DNA from: Zygnema cylindricum
Taxonomy: Eukaryota > Streptophyta > Zygnematophyceae > Zygnematales > Zygnemataceae
Assembly: GCA_037447655.1 (NCBI GenBank)
Contig: JBBHKE010001291.1
Span: 44,999-85,112, forward strand
Length of the DNA stretch: 40,114 nt
Direction of reading: 5' to 3'
Positions within the stretch are counted from its first letter, which is position 1; each line of letters opens with the position of its first letter. A program made the translations under genes and the position numbers. This document shows, one piece after another, positions 20,410 to 29,270 of this stretch. A model generated the notes under the pieces. That model made no database searches. It saw only the letters and a program-made list of their open reading frames with translations, and was not told where the DNA came from.

Positions 20410-22124
20410 CGCAACTGGCAGTCGTTAGGGTGATCCTCTTGGGGGCCATTTGTTTGCCCTAGCCCATTACCGCGCCCTCCGAGCTTCCGCGGCTCCTTAC
20501 CTTTCTTACCTCTTCACTTCACTTGCAGATGACACACACATTATTGGTCCTTCAGACCATGTTATACCGGTCTATAACTTTTTCAAGGCTCGTTTGGCCG
20601 AACTCAATCTTTTGGTCCAGCCCTCTAAATGTGTCATTTGGTCCCCTCGTTCTATTCCTCCTCCTTTCACTCCCCCTCTTGGTTTTCACACTCCTACATC
20701 GGAAGGCATTCGTGTGTTGGGTTGTCTGATCGGTTGCGATCCATACATCACGACATTCCTTGATTCCGCTCTTTAGACAACCTTCCGCACCTTTTTTATC
20801 CCCAATTGCCTTTTGCTCTCTTGACACGGTGTTTCCCCCACCGGCCCTCATACCTTACTCGCACTTCCCCTCCCACCCCATCTTTTGTGTCCTTGCTTTC
20901 TGCATTAGATGATCGCCTTATAGATGTCCTTCGTACTTTGTTGGGTCGTGGATCTTTTGATCGTGAGTTTGTGCATGCGGCCCGCATCCAGGCCTCTCTT
21001 CCTGTTTTTGCTAGCGGTTTGGGTTTACTCTCGACGGCGCGTGTTGCTCCAGCAGCCTATTTGGGAAGTTGGTGTCTTGTTGCTTCTACTATTGTATCTC
21101 GTTTTCTGCTCGGGGACACTCCTATTCTTACGGCCGTTGTTCCCCGTGTTTCGGATGGTGAGCTCACCTTTCAACGGTCCCTTTTGGATGCATCAAGGTC
21201 TCTTACTCCGGCTGCTATTGAGGGCATGCCTGTTCTTTCAACTCTTGTTTCAACATCAGTTGCGCGTGTTCAGGAATACATTTCTGATCGAGTTGTTGCC
21301 GCTATTAAATCCGAGCTTCTCAAGGTGCTTCCTTCCGATTCGTCGCGTGCACGCTTTCTCTTTTGTGGCGGACCTGGCTCTGGGGCTTGGCTATTAGTTG
21401 TCCCTATCTTATCCACCCTTTGTTTCACCTCAGCTCAGTTCACCACGGCCTTCAAGTTTGGGCTTGGCCTCCCTCATCCACCTTTGCTTGGCTCTCTTGT
21501 TTGTTCATGTGGCCACGTTCTTGAGCCCGACGGGGTCCATTAGCTTTGTTGCTCCCACGGGGGCAAGTTGATTCAGGGGCATGATACGATTCAAGACACC
21601 ATCGCTACTATCGCCTCTTAGGGGGGATTTTCTGTTCGTCGGGAGGTATCTCACATTATTCCTTCGCGTCGGATTGCCCTTGTAATACTTGATCGTGCCT
21701 GTCGTACATTTGGTGATGTTGTTTTGGCGAACCCTACCTCAAATACAGTCGTCACCCAAGCGGCTCGGCATGTGGGGGTGGCCGCCCGTGACGCGGCTAA
21801 GAGGGAAGAGCGGGATTTTGCCCGTCGGGACGCTATGGATGGCTTCATTCTGATGGCGATCGAGATATTAGGTTGTTTGGGTGTGTCTTTAGACAATTTT
21901 TTTCGTGCTTGTGGTTGGCGTTCGTTCGAGCGGCGGTGACCTGGGAGCCCTCTGTTTCAGTACTTACTTCTTTTTATCGGCAACATTTTTTTGTGGCCCT
22001 ACAACGTGTGCACGCTTCTATCTTACTTCAATCGTCTATTGCAGTTCTGGATCGACGACGTGTTATAGAACTCCCTGCTTGTGCTCCTTCGGGATTTGGG
22101 GACTTACGTGGTTGCTTTCCGTAG
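20410..22124 (+). pseudogene. Non-LTR retrotransposon pol: RT C-half, CCHC and RLE-like domain
   Basis: Remnant of a LINE polymerase. The first block (to 20776) has GDPLGGHLFALAHYRALR, preceded by a TAG at 20426 where the family has Gln, then the catalytic LADDTHIIG and LNLLVQPSKCVIWSP, and GIRVLGCLIG. After a frameshift near 20776-20806 a single frame runs to 21939 with stops at 21541 and 21619. It includes ARIQASLPVFASGLGLLSTA and AAYLGSW, a Cys/His motif (CSCGHVLEPDGVH), then RREVSHIIPSRR, DVVLANPTS, AARDAAKREE and FILMAIEILGCLG. That last set resembles the restriction-like endonuclease of R2/NeSL- or Dualen-type elements, though the catalytic P-D is not evident. The C-terminal LTSFYRQHFFVALQRVHASI continues in another frame to 22124. 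The 5' part is missing. Confidence 0.75.
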
Positions 22125-22559
22125 ATTTTAAGTTATGTTGGGGTGTTTTTTTTTTTTATATATACATGTTGGATTTTTCCTTTGATTTTTTGTTTGTTGG
22201 GTTTTGATTGTTTTTTTTTAGGGTGTTTCCTATTTTCCTACCGTCCTTTTGTATTTTTTTTTTCTTGATTTTCTTTTTTCTTTATTCCCGCGTCATTTGG
22301 TTTTTCAGTTTTAGCAATGCTCCTTCTTTTTGCTCCCATGGATTAGATGGTTTACCATCGCGCCTTTTAATAAAGTCGGCCCCTTTTTTCTTCCAACATA
22401 ATAGAACAATTCTACAAGATATCGCGGGCAGTCAAGTGTATCCGTACGTTTTCTGGGACCGCCTAATGGATTCAAGGCCTACTCTTTTTAAAACTCGTTT
22501 TCGTCATTTTATCACTTTAGTCCATAGTTGTTCACACCGTTTAGTGTGAACGATTCAAT
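22125..22559. other. T-rich segment, possibly LINE 3' UTR
   Basis: Long T-rich stretches directly follow the LINE polymerase remnant. The open frames here encode only Phe/Leu-rich low-complexity sequence. A hairpin TTCACACCG/TTTAGTGTGAA lies at about 22530-22550. No poly-A tail or target duplication was identified. Confidence 0.4.
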
Positions 22560-22930
22560 CGCGACGAATTATATGTAACGAACGTATTGAATGTTTTGAA
22601 AAAATCATAAAAATCTTTAATGAATTTTCGTTCGTACTATTCCGTACATATAAACAAAAATGAATTTTACATATATTGCAATTTGTACATTTTCCGTAGA
22701 GTTCCGTCTCTTTTCGGCATAGTCCGTACATTTTTGGTACAATTCAGTACATTTCCGGTAAAATTTTTGTTCAGTTTACCGAACAGAAAGTACTACGAAG
22801 ACCAACGTATCTTTTCGTCAAAGTCCGTATTTTTTTTTAACAGATGCGTACATTTTACCGTAAAATACCGTACAGTTTCCGTAAAGTGTACGTTCAGTTT
22901 ACCGGAAAGAAAATACTGTTGTTTTTGAAA
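22560..22930. repeat. Dispersed repeat, copy 2 (GTAC-rich)
   Basis: Matches copy 1 at 5520-6080 through phrases such as AAAAATC(T/G)TTAATGAAT, ATTCCGTACAT and GTTTACCGAACA. The 22620-22930 part holds ten GTAC tetranucleotides and recurrent TTTACCG. Non-coding. Confidence 0.5.
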
Positions 22931-24060
22931 AGTTAGTTTCGTGCGAACACAGCGTTTCGTGCGTACGCGATCTTTCGTGCGTACGCATTTACGCGATATA
23001 CTGTGGAGGTTCGAAAGGATTTGCGGATTTGGGGAATTAAATGTGCGAGTAAATTTAATGGAGTAATTGAGTGGCACGAAATGTGAGAGGAAATGGACGG
23101 CGGATCGCGAAGCGATCCGATGTATGATATTCGAAGTATGTAAAATCGTAAAATTGTACGTCGCACGTACGAAACATAATGCGACAGGTGACATTTATTA
23201 CATGGGACGCCGCCGGTACGGAGCGTCGTATTTGACAGGTGTACTTTAAGGTGTACTTTATTTACGACATGCATTTATCGAAAATGACGTGTACCTTAAA
23301 TGCGACAAGGCGCATTTATGACGAAGTACGTGATTTCGGTACGGACAGGATTTGGATCGTACGAATTGATTTCGGAAAGTGATTCGTGGTACACGTGGAG
23401 GGCGTACGACGTCTGCCGATATTTTTAAGAGACCACATTGTTTTTTATGACGCATTATCTAGTGGACCGTACATATGCGATGTAGGTTCACTACGTGGAT
23501 CTATCTACAAGTGACTAAGCGAGTTGTCGCTTATGACGCGTATTTTGCGGACGCGTCGGTGAAAATATTTGAAATAACATTGTTTTGTCGTATGTGTAAT
23601 AATAATTTAGTATTGATTATGACAGTTTTTATTTAGATGATCATTTAGGGTTTCGGCAGTTTAATTTGTGTGTTGTCGTACTTGCAGACAAGTGTACGCT
23701 TATGATTGGTTGACTTTCAGGTGTACACTTACAGTTAGGATTATTTGTCGTAATAGGTTCTCATGATGTAATACTACTTAGTGGAAGTTACGTTGGCTAT
23801 TTTGACATGTAGCGATTCATTGACAGCTCACAAGTGTATATATAGGAATGAGCTTTGTTAGGAATTAATCATCAATGCTGGTTAGTAAAGTGGGGACCAA
23901 AGATGTAGTATTTTAGGGTTGTCGATTAGGTCATGCACTTTGAATGATATAATGATTATTTGATTATACTTTGATTATACTCTTGTTTATGTGTGATGCA
24001 TTTGTTTTTATTATTTATTTATGTTATTTTATATATGTTTTGCATTGTTTATGCATTTGT
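22931..24060. other. Spacer without a supported gene
   Basis: GTAC and CGTACG remain frequent to about 23480. GGTGTACTTTA is directly repeated at about 23238-23260. A TATATATAGG motif at about 23839 followed by a mildly conserved-looking stretch could be a promoter, perhaps of a lost LTR, but no downstream gene is seen. AT-rich beyond 23930. Confidence 0.4.
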
Positions 24061-24154
24061 CCTAGGGTTTGTTTATGTCGATTATTCCATCAAACCTTAG
24101 ATGATGTCATAGGGTTTATCTATGTTGATTATTCCATGAAACCCTAAATGTTGT
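24061..24154. repeat. 47-bp tandem repeat with telo-box arms
   Basis: Two units (24061-24107, 24108-24154) of the form TAGGGTTT-x-GATTATTCCAT-x-AAACC(C/T)TA. Each unit is itself framed by AGGGTTT and its complement, so it can fold. Confidence 0.8.
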
Positions 24155-24239
24155 TGTATGTTAAATAGAGGATGCATTTCAAATGATTGTTCGTCGACCT
24201 ATTTTTGCTTAGCTTTTTGCATGATAGTTTGGGTGGCTT

Positions 24240-24400
24240 CTGCGGTCTATTTTAGACCAAAGAACAACAAATACTTCGCAATTTTTTTGCGATTTTTTCA
24301 ACAGTTACGAATTATACGTAGCAATGTGGGAAAAAGGAAAAATTCACACCATTTGAACAACAACGATTTAGTCTCTTCCTCCACTATTCAAAAAAAGTGC
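24240..24400. repeat. Dispersed repeat, copy 3 (partial)
   Basis: Matches about 5965-6075 through AATTTTTTTGCGATT, TTCAACAGT, ATACGTAG and (T/G)AACAACAA. Only this end of the repeat is present. Confidence 0.5.
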
Positions 24401-24487
24401 AAACTTTAAACCTCAAACTCCATAGACAGGTACAAATGATGGCGACGTGACATCACGTCGAAATACATGTCGAAGCTGAGTCATGCC

Positions 24488-24935
24488 TGTTGAAAAAAGG
24501 TATTTTATAACCTATCTTTTTAGTTAGTCTATGGTCATTCTACAATTCTCATACCTGTCGTAGTCACTAGAAACTAGCAAGCAGCCATGGCTGCCTTAGG
24601 CGGATGAGAAGGCAGGCAGAAGACACCGATAGGTTGCAGGGCCAAGATTTGATCTTATGACCTTTCGGATGACAAACGTACGGAGTAGCCGTCCGTCTTA
24701 TCCAATAGGTCTTAATGTATCGATGTACTTCTTGTATTTGATAAATGCTTAAAAAATGACGTGGGGACACATTGCATTTCGCAGCTTATTGGACGAAATG
24801 AACATGGAAGCGTACAGTTGCGCAAGAAATACTATACCGCACGAATCGAACAAAAAAACATTTAAATTCAACGGACGAAATCAAATGTCATTCACGATCA
24901 ACAGCTCATAGAGGAGCCGGAATTTTGGAGTGACG
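24488..24935 (+). mobile_element. Partial copia LTR (left part only)
   Basis: Starts TGTTGAAAAAAGG and follows the order of the LTR at 24936: GTAGTCACT, CCATGGCTGCCTTAG, tRNA-like block (24640-24713), then CCGCACGA and ACATTT phrases. It stops where the next LTR begins. The simplest reading is that the copia element at 24936 inserted into this older LTR and the rest was lost with the truncated 3' side. Confidence 0.65.
24640..24713 (-). other. tRNA-like block, copy 1
   Basis: On the minus strand a D-arm-like CCTATTGGATAAGACG is followed by a perfect 5-bp stem with a 7-base loop (ACGGA 24680-24684, TCCGT 24692-24696), in the place of an anticodon arm, and then a decayed B-box. It is not a functional tRNA gene as it stands. 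Confidence 0.45.
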
Positions 24936-25137
24936 TGTTGAAATTACAGAATTTAGGGGGTATTTTCTAGGTCTGAATAGATTAAGTAAAAACGCAGGCA
25001 GTCTGCCTCCACCTTCTCTCTCTAGCCCCCATACTTGTTGTAGTCACTGAAGGTGAGAGAGAGTGGTGGAGCCATGGCTGCCTTAGCTACACAGGCAGGA
25101 CTGTAGAGTGACATAAGTCACTCTTAACAAAAAGGTT

Positions 25138-25214
25138 GAGTGCGGCAAGACTCGAACCTTCGACCGGCAGAGGGAGGCGTAGCCGTCCGCTCTAAACTGG
25201 TCTGTCGGAGAAGT
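25138..25214 (-). other. tRNA-like block, copy 2 (in 5' LTR)
   Basis: On the minus strand: ACCAGTTTAGAGC (A-box/D-arm like) and, 40 bases on, GGTTCGAGTCT (25148-25158), a near-perfect RNA polymerase III B-box. Overall length about 77 bases, like a tRNA. Acceptor and T-stem pairing are imperfect. Confidence 0.6.
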
Positions 25215-25708
25215 TCGTTAGAGTATATAGGGTTTGAATATTATTTAAATATTGCTAAGGAACCTTAATTCGATTAACGCAATTAGAGATAACAAGCATA
25301 GAGGCTAGTTGTAATGTAGTGCGAACAAAAACCCGCACGATACAAATGTATCGGACATTTGTTTTAACGGCTAATATTAAAAGTTGGTTTAGATCCGACT
25401 GCACGCAACATCGCCGAGATCTTTGAATGGCAACTTTGGCAGTTTCTGGGCGTGACATGACCTGGCACCACGTGGCATGATAAAATTGGAAAGCGAGAAT
25501 CTCGGAGGGCATGAGAACAAGTTTGGAGGAGACAGACGTCCACTCCCTAGCCTTGTCGTACACAAGCCGTACAGAAAGGACATCAACCATATTACCTTTC
25601 TGCACTGTACAGTTTCTAATTGGTTCCTACATCAGGAGATAGGGGTTGTGAGAGGGGTTTAGGACTTAGAGGATTGAGGAGGTAGCCGCCTCTCTCCCAA
25701 TGAGCTTG

Positions 25709-25716
25709 TATAAATA
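25709..25716 (+). promoter_or_regulatory. TATA box of copia LTR
   Basis: TATAAATA in GAGCTTGTATAAATATTGGC, about 770 bases into the LTR, at a position where the inverted copy has TATAAAC. It probably sets the start of element RNA. Confidence 0.6.
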
Positions 25717-25910
25717 TTGGCATCTTTGCCACTTGATAATTAATGGCCTAGTTGGGCGTTTCCAGTGATTCTTTTTGTTGTGGGCTCATTGGAGTTCACA
25801 CTACACGGGGTGAACTAAGGTTGTCTATTTGCCTACTTGGGTAGCAGTGGTCCTAGTTGAAGAAGGGTTAGTCAAAAACTATCTAGAGGCTTCCTCAATT
25901 CTCTAGTCTA

Positions 25911-26889
25911 ATGGGGGACATGGAAATGCAAGTTATGGGCCAACCCTCTAACGTGCCCATCTTCAACGGATCTGGGTTCATTTATTAGGAAGCCATGATG
26001 GTACGGGCTTTGTGTGAAAAACGATACAGGGGTATTGTCACTGGACAAGTGAAACGTCCATCTCAGCGAATCCCACCAGGGTTTAGTGGAGTGAGGTTTT
26101 CTACAGGAACATTTGTCCTAACGGAGGAACATTTGTCCTAACGGAGGAGGCAGACAATGGGTTAGCAACGTGTCTGAACAAGGAAAAAAGAAAGAGACAC
26201 CTCTCACTCCTATCGCCACGGCACCCGGAGCGCCGGCCGTAAAGACCAAAGAAAACGATATTCAAACGAGGGAATACACAAACATGGCTGCCAGAAATTT
26301 CATTCTGAGGAACCTTATTCAAGCTCGTGCAACATCTCATCTTCACATCTTAAAGGCCGAGGAGTTGTGGGTGACTTTAGTGGAGATCTATGAAGGTAAT
26401 ATTCAGAAGCTCCAGTTGGCCGAGCAAAGGCTAGGGGATTACACTTACAAAGTAGAAAAAATGTTAGATTACTGTAATGATCTCTCTTGTTTATATATGG
26501 AGAAGGAGAGTGATGGGTGGACAAGTACAATGCAGATGAAGGTCAACACCCTCATCGTGAAGTTGCCTGATGAGTATGACAGCAAAGTGTATCAAGTGCA
26601 GGAAATGGGTGACAACTCTTGGAAGTGGAATACAGTGGTCTGGATGATACTTGTGTAGGAAAACACTATTGCGATTTGGAGAGGAGGAAAGAGCATTCAA
26701 GCTCTAGCCGTCGGAAACGGACCTGTGTGGAAGGATTATAGGAAGTCGTACAACAACTTCAAAGGAGAGAAAGATCAATTTGGAGGACCGACGCCCCCAA
26801 AGGGTCTTTGTCATTTCTGCAAGAAGCCGAGACACTTGATAATGGATTGTACCAAGCTATAGAAGCTGAGGCTTCAAGAGAACCGTGTG
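25911..26889 (+). pseudogene. gag: copia element 1 gag (broken)
   Basis: Capsid protein of the copia element. Reading starts at ATG 25911 (or 25920); the early segment NVPIFNGSGFIY is the usual copia FNG motif, interrupted by TAG at 25986. A 20-bp tandem duplication (26105-26124 and 26125-26144) then shifts the frame. The next open stretch, 26170-26658, contains ARNFILRNLIQA and AEELWVTLVEIYE, typical of the UBN2/copia gag core. The zinc knuckle CHFCKKPRHLIMDC is at 26809-26850 in another frame, with Gly replaced. The gene is then cut at about 26890 by inverted LTR sequence. Confidence 0.8.
26105..26144. repeat. 20-bp tandem duplication in copia gag
   Basis: AGGAACATTTGTCCTAACGG occurs twice head to tail. 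Twenty is not a multiple of three, so it shifts the gag frame. Confidence 0.95.
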
Positions 26890-27889
26890 CAATTTCGTGT
26901 CCTCCATTGGACTACAGAATTAAGGAAGACTCTAGATAATTTTTAAGTAACCAACTTTCAGCCACAACCACTACTGCCCAAGCAAACAAATTGACAGTTT
27001 GACAGCACCCGTGTGCAGTCTAGACTCCCCTAAGTCCGCAGCAAAAAGAATCACTGAAAACGGCCAACCAACCGATTAGTTATGAAGTGGCAAAGATACC
27101 AAGTTTATACAAAACTCTCTAAGGGAGAGAGGTCGCTACCCACCAAATTCTCTGTCCTAAACCCCTCTAATAACCCTTATCTACTAACGTACGAACCAAT
27201 CAAACAACTGTAGAGTACAAAAAGGTACTACGAGCGATGTACTTTTTGTACGGCTTGTGTACGACAAGGCCATTGAGTAGACTCGTGTCCACTTTTAACT
27301 CGTCCATCAGTTCTCCGGAAATCCCGCGATCAAATGTTATCTCTCCACGTGTCGCCATGTCACACCACGTCTAAAAATTGACAAGGTGACCATTCCGAGA
27401 TTTCAGCAGCGATATGTGTCGTCGGATCATAAACCGACATTTAATATTAGCCGTCGAAACAAATGTCCGATTCATTTGTTTCGTGCGAGATAATGTTCGC
27501 ACTATATATTACTTAGTTCTATGTTCTTTCATTTGTCATTCCGTTAATTGGATTCAGGATCAAAACACAGTTTAAATAAATACCACACCCTATATATGTT
27601 AACGAACTCCTACGACAGACTGGTTAGAGCTGACGGCTACGCCTCTCTCTGCAGGTCGGAGGTTCGAGTCCTGCCGGACTCAACCTTTTGTTGACAGTGA
27701 CATAAGTCCCTCTTTAGTCCGTTGAACTAGGACAGCCATGGCTCAACCACCCTGTCTATCCTTCACTGACTACAACAAGTATGGTGGCTAGAGAGAGGAG
27801 GTGGAGGCAGGCTATCCGCTTTTTTCTTTTTACTATATTACTAATCTATTTAGACTTAGAAAATACCCTATGAATCTAGTAATTTAACA
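26890..27889 (-). mobile_element. Inverted copia LTR plus leader inside copia element 1
   Basis: The reverse complement follows the 5' LTR of the same element from TGTTAAATTACTAG (27889) through the CTCTCTAGCCACCATACTTG block, tRNA-like block, G-box, AGAGGGGTTTAGGAC and a TATAAAC box. It runs on past the LTR end through leader sequence (CTTCCTTAATTCTG, then ATGGAGGACA) to about 26890. Because leader is included it is not a plain solo LTR; it is either a truncated nested element or a rearranged inversion. It separates gag from protease. No flanking 5-bp duplication was found. Confidence 0.75.
27603..27680 (+). other. tRNA-like block, copy 3 (clearest)
   Basis: CTGGTTAGAGC (A-box/D-arm) at about 27619 and GGTTCGAGTCC at 27660-27670, an exact match to the RNA polymerase III B-box. 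The 3' side CTGCCGGACT could pair partly with upstream CTCCTAC. Length about 78 bases. The orientation is antisense to the LTR, as in the other copies. Confidence 0.6.
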
Positions 27890-28364
27890 ACACCATGGAG
27901 GGGGTACTGACGGAGGAAAGAACAAGGCACTTGTGATCACACAAGTGAAAGGGGAGATCGAGTCCTCTGAGGAGGAGGATGGGGAGCTCCTTCTCGACGA
28001 GAATCCGGAAAAGAATGAGATCCATCGGAAACAGAAGTGTGCTCTCGGAGCCATTCGGGAAGCTCCACAGAAAGGATGGATCATCGATGCAGGTGCATCC
28101 ATGCATATGTGTCGTGATAGGCACCTCTTTACCACGCTAAGAAAAATCCCTATTATAGAGATACAGTATGGGGATGGGAGAGTAGTTAATATAAATCTAG
28201 TGGGTTTCGTAGATTTGAAATTCTTAGTGAACGGTAACACTTCTATACTCACTTTCTCATACGTACTCTACATTCCTCAGCTGAGTAAAATTCTTGTCTG
28301 TACCTTTGTGTTAGATGATAACGAGTTTGATACCTTCACTAGAAAAAGAGTCTTTACAGCTTAG
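27890..28364 (+). pseudogene. pol: copia element 1 protease
   Basis: Aspartic protease of copia pol. After an acidic linker (about 27954-28020) the frame reads GWIIDAGASMHMCRDRHLFT; D-A-G-A occupies the place of the D-S-G-A active site. It continues PIIEIQYGDGRVVNINLVG, typical of the copia protease body, and stops at 28362-28364. Start codon not evident; it was probably continuous with gag before the inverted LTR intervened. Confidence 0.8.
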
Positions 28365-29270
28365 TATGGGGATGAAGTCTACTTCATAGCAGATAAGGGC
28401 AGCCAATGAATGTTTAGGCTTAGCCTGAGTAATGAAAAGAAGAATGCTTACTATGTTGGTGTCCCAAATATGATGATGTGGCATAAGCAGTTGGGGCATG
28501 TGAATTTTGATAGGCTGAGGGAAATGAAGAATCTTGTGGTAGTAGAAGGGGTTTAGTTTGCGGACAATGAAATGATGGATGATTGTAGTGGTTGTGCCCA
28601 AGGAAAGGCACATAGACTCCCCTTCCCAAAACTACCACATATAGAGGTGAGAAAGTACTAGATCTCGTCCACACAGATATCTGGGACCAGCAAAAGTACT
28701 TTCAGTCGGAGGAAAGATGTATATGATGATAATCACTGTTTACTGGTTTAGATACTCTAGAGTCTACTTTCTAAAAATAAAGTCTGAAGCACCCACTTAG
28801 TTCAAAGAATATAAAGCGTGGAGTGTGGAACCCCTATTAAAAAGATAACGAGTGATTATGGAGGAGAATATACTACCAACCAGTTTGAGGAATACTTGAG
28901 GGATGAGGGAGTTCAACATCAAAAAAATGTACCGTATAATCCAGATCAGAATAGGGTAGCTGAAAGGTTGAACCAGACTCTAGGAGAATACTTGAGGGAT
29001 GAGGGAGTTCAACATCAGAAAAATGTACCGTATTATCCAGAACAGAATGGGGTAGCTGAGAGGTTGAACCAGACTTTAGGAGATAATGTATGTAGTATGC
29101 TGGCTGACAAGAAGGTTGGAAAAAGGTTTTGGGCAGAAGCCATGAATTGTAATAACTACATTAAGAATAGAGTCCTTACCTTAGTTGTGAAAGGAATGAC
29201 ACCTTATGAGAGATGGGTTGGAAGGAAACCAGATGTCTCTCACCTGGAAATATTTGATAGTCAAGTTTAA
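28365..29270 (+). pseudogene. pol: copia element 1 integrase with duplicated segment
   Basis: The pre-integrase zinc domain spans about 28470-28640: WHKQLGHVNFDRLREM and then CSGCAQGKAHRLPFPK supply the H-H-C-C ligands, with stops between. The core starts near 28662 (DLVHTDIW, first Asp, frameshifted), continues TSDYGGEY (second Asp) near 28850, and has QNRVAERLNQTLG, then a second QNGVAERLNQTLG, each with the catalytic Glu. The second arises from a 96-bp in-frame duplication (28890-29081). WAEAMNCNNYIKNR and GMTPYERWVGRKPDV complete the core. Stop at 29268. Confidence 0.85.
28890..29081. repeat. 96-bp in-frame tandem duplication in copia integrase
   Basis: Units at 28890-28985 and 28986-29081 begin GAATACTTGAGGGATGAGGG. 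Each is 32 codons, so the catalytic-Glu segment is encoded twice without frame loss. The two units differ at several bases. Confidence 0.95.

Larger units (their letters stand above)
24936..25838 (+). mobile_element. 5' LTR of Ty1/copia element 1
   Basis: Starts TGTTGAAATTACAG; the matching 3' LTR starts at 31382, just after a polypurine stretch. The first about 555 bases match 31382-31939, roughly nine of ten by eye, and the whole LTR is matched in reverse complement by about 26970-27889. It holds a TATAAATA box at 25709-25716, a G-box (ACCACGTGGCATG near 25468) and the antisense tRNA-like block. The right border (about 25838) is estimated from a degenerate tRNA-Met-type primer site in TTGGGTAGCAGTGGTCC. 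Confidence 0.8.

Noticed and set aside
22208-22549. 113-codon Phe-rich frame as a membrane protein
   Set aside because: T-rich low-complexity DNA after a LINE remnant gives Phe/Leu runs; no conserved motif.
23834-23850. TATATATA box as a gene promoter
   Set aside because: No open frame, leader or LTR structure follows; AT-rich context makes it weak evidence.
27603-27680. Functional tRNA gene
   Set aside because: A and B boxes are good, but acceptor and T-stem pairing are incomplete and the block is part of a dispersed LTR; listed as tRNA-like instead.
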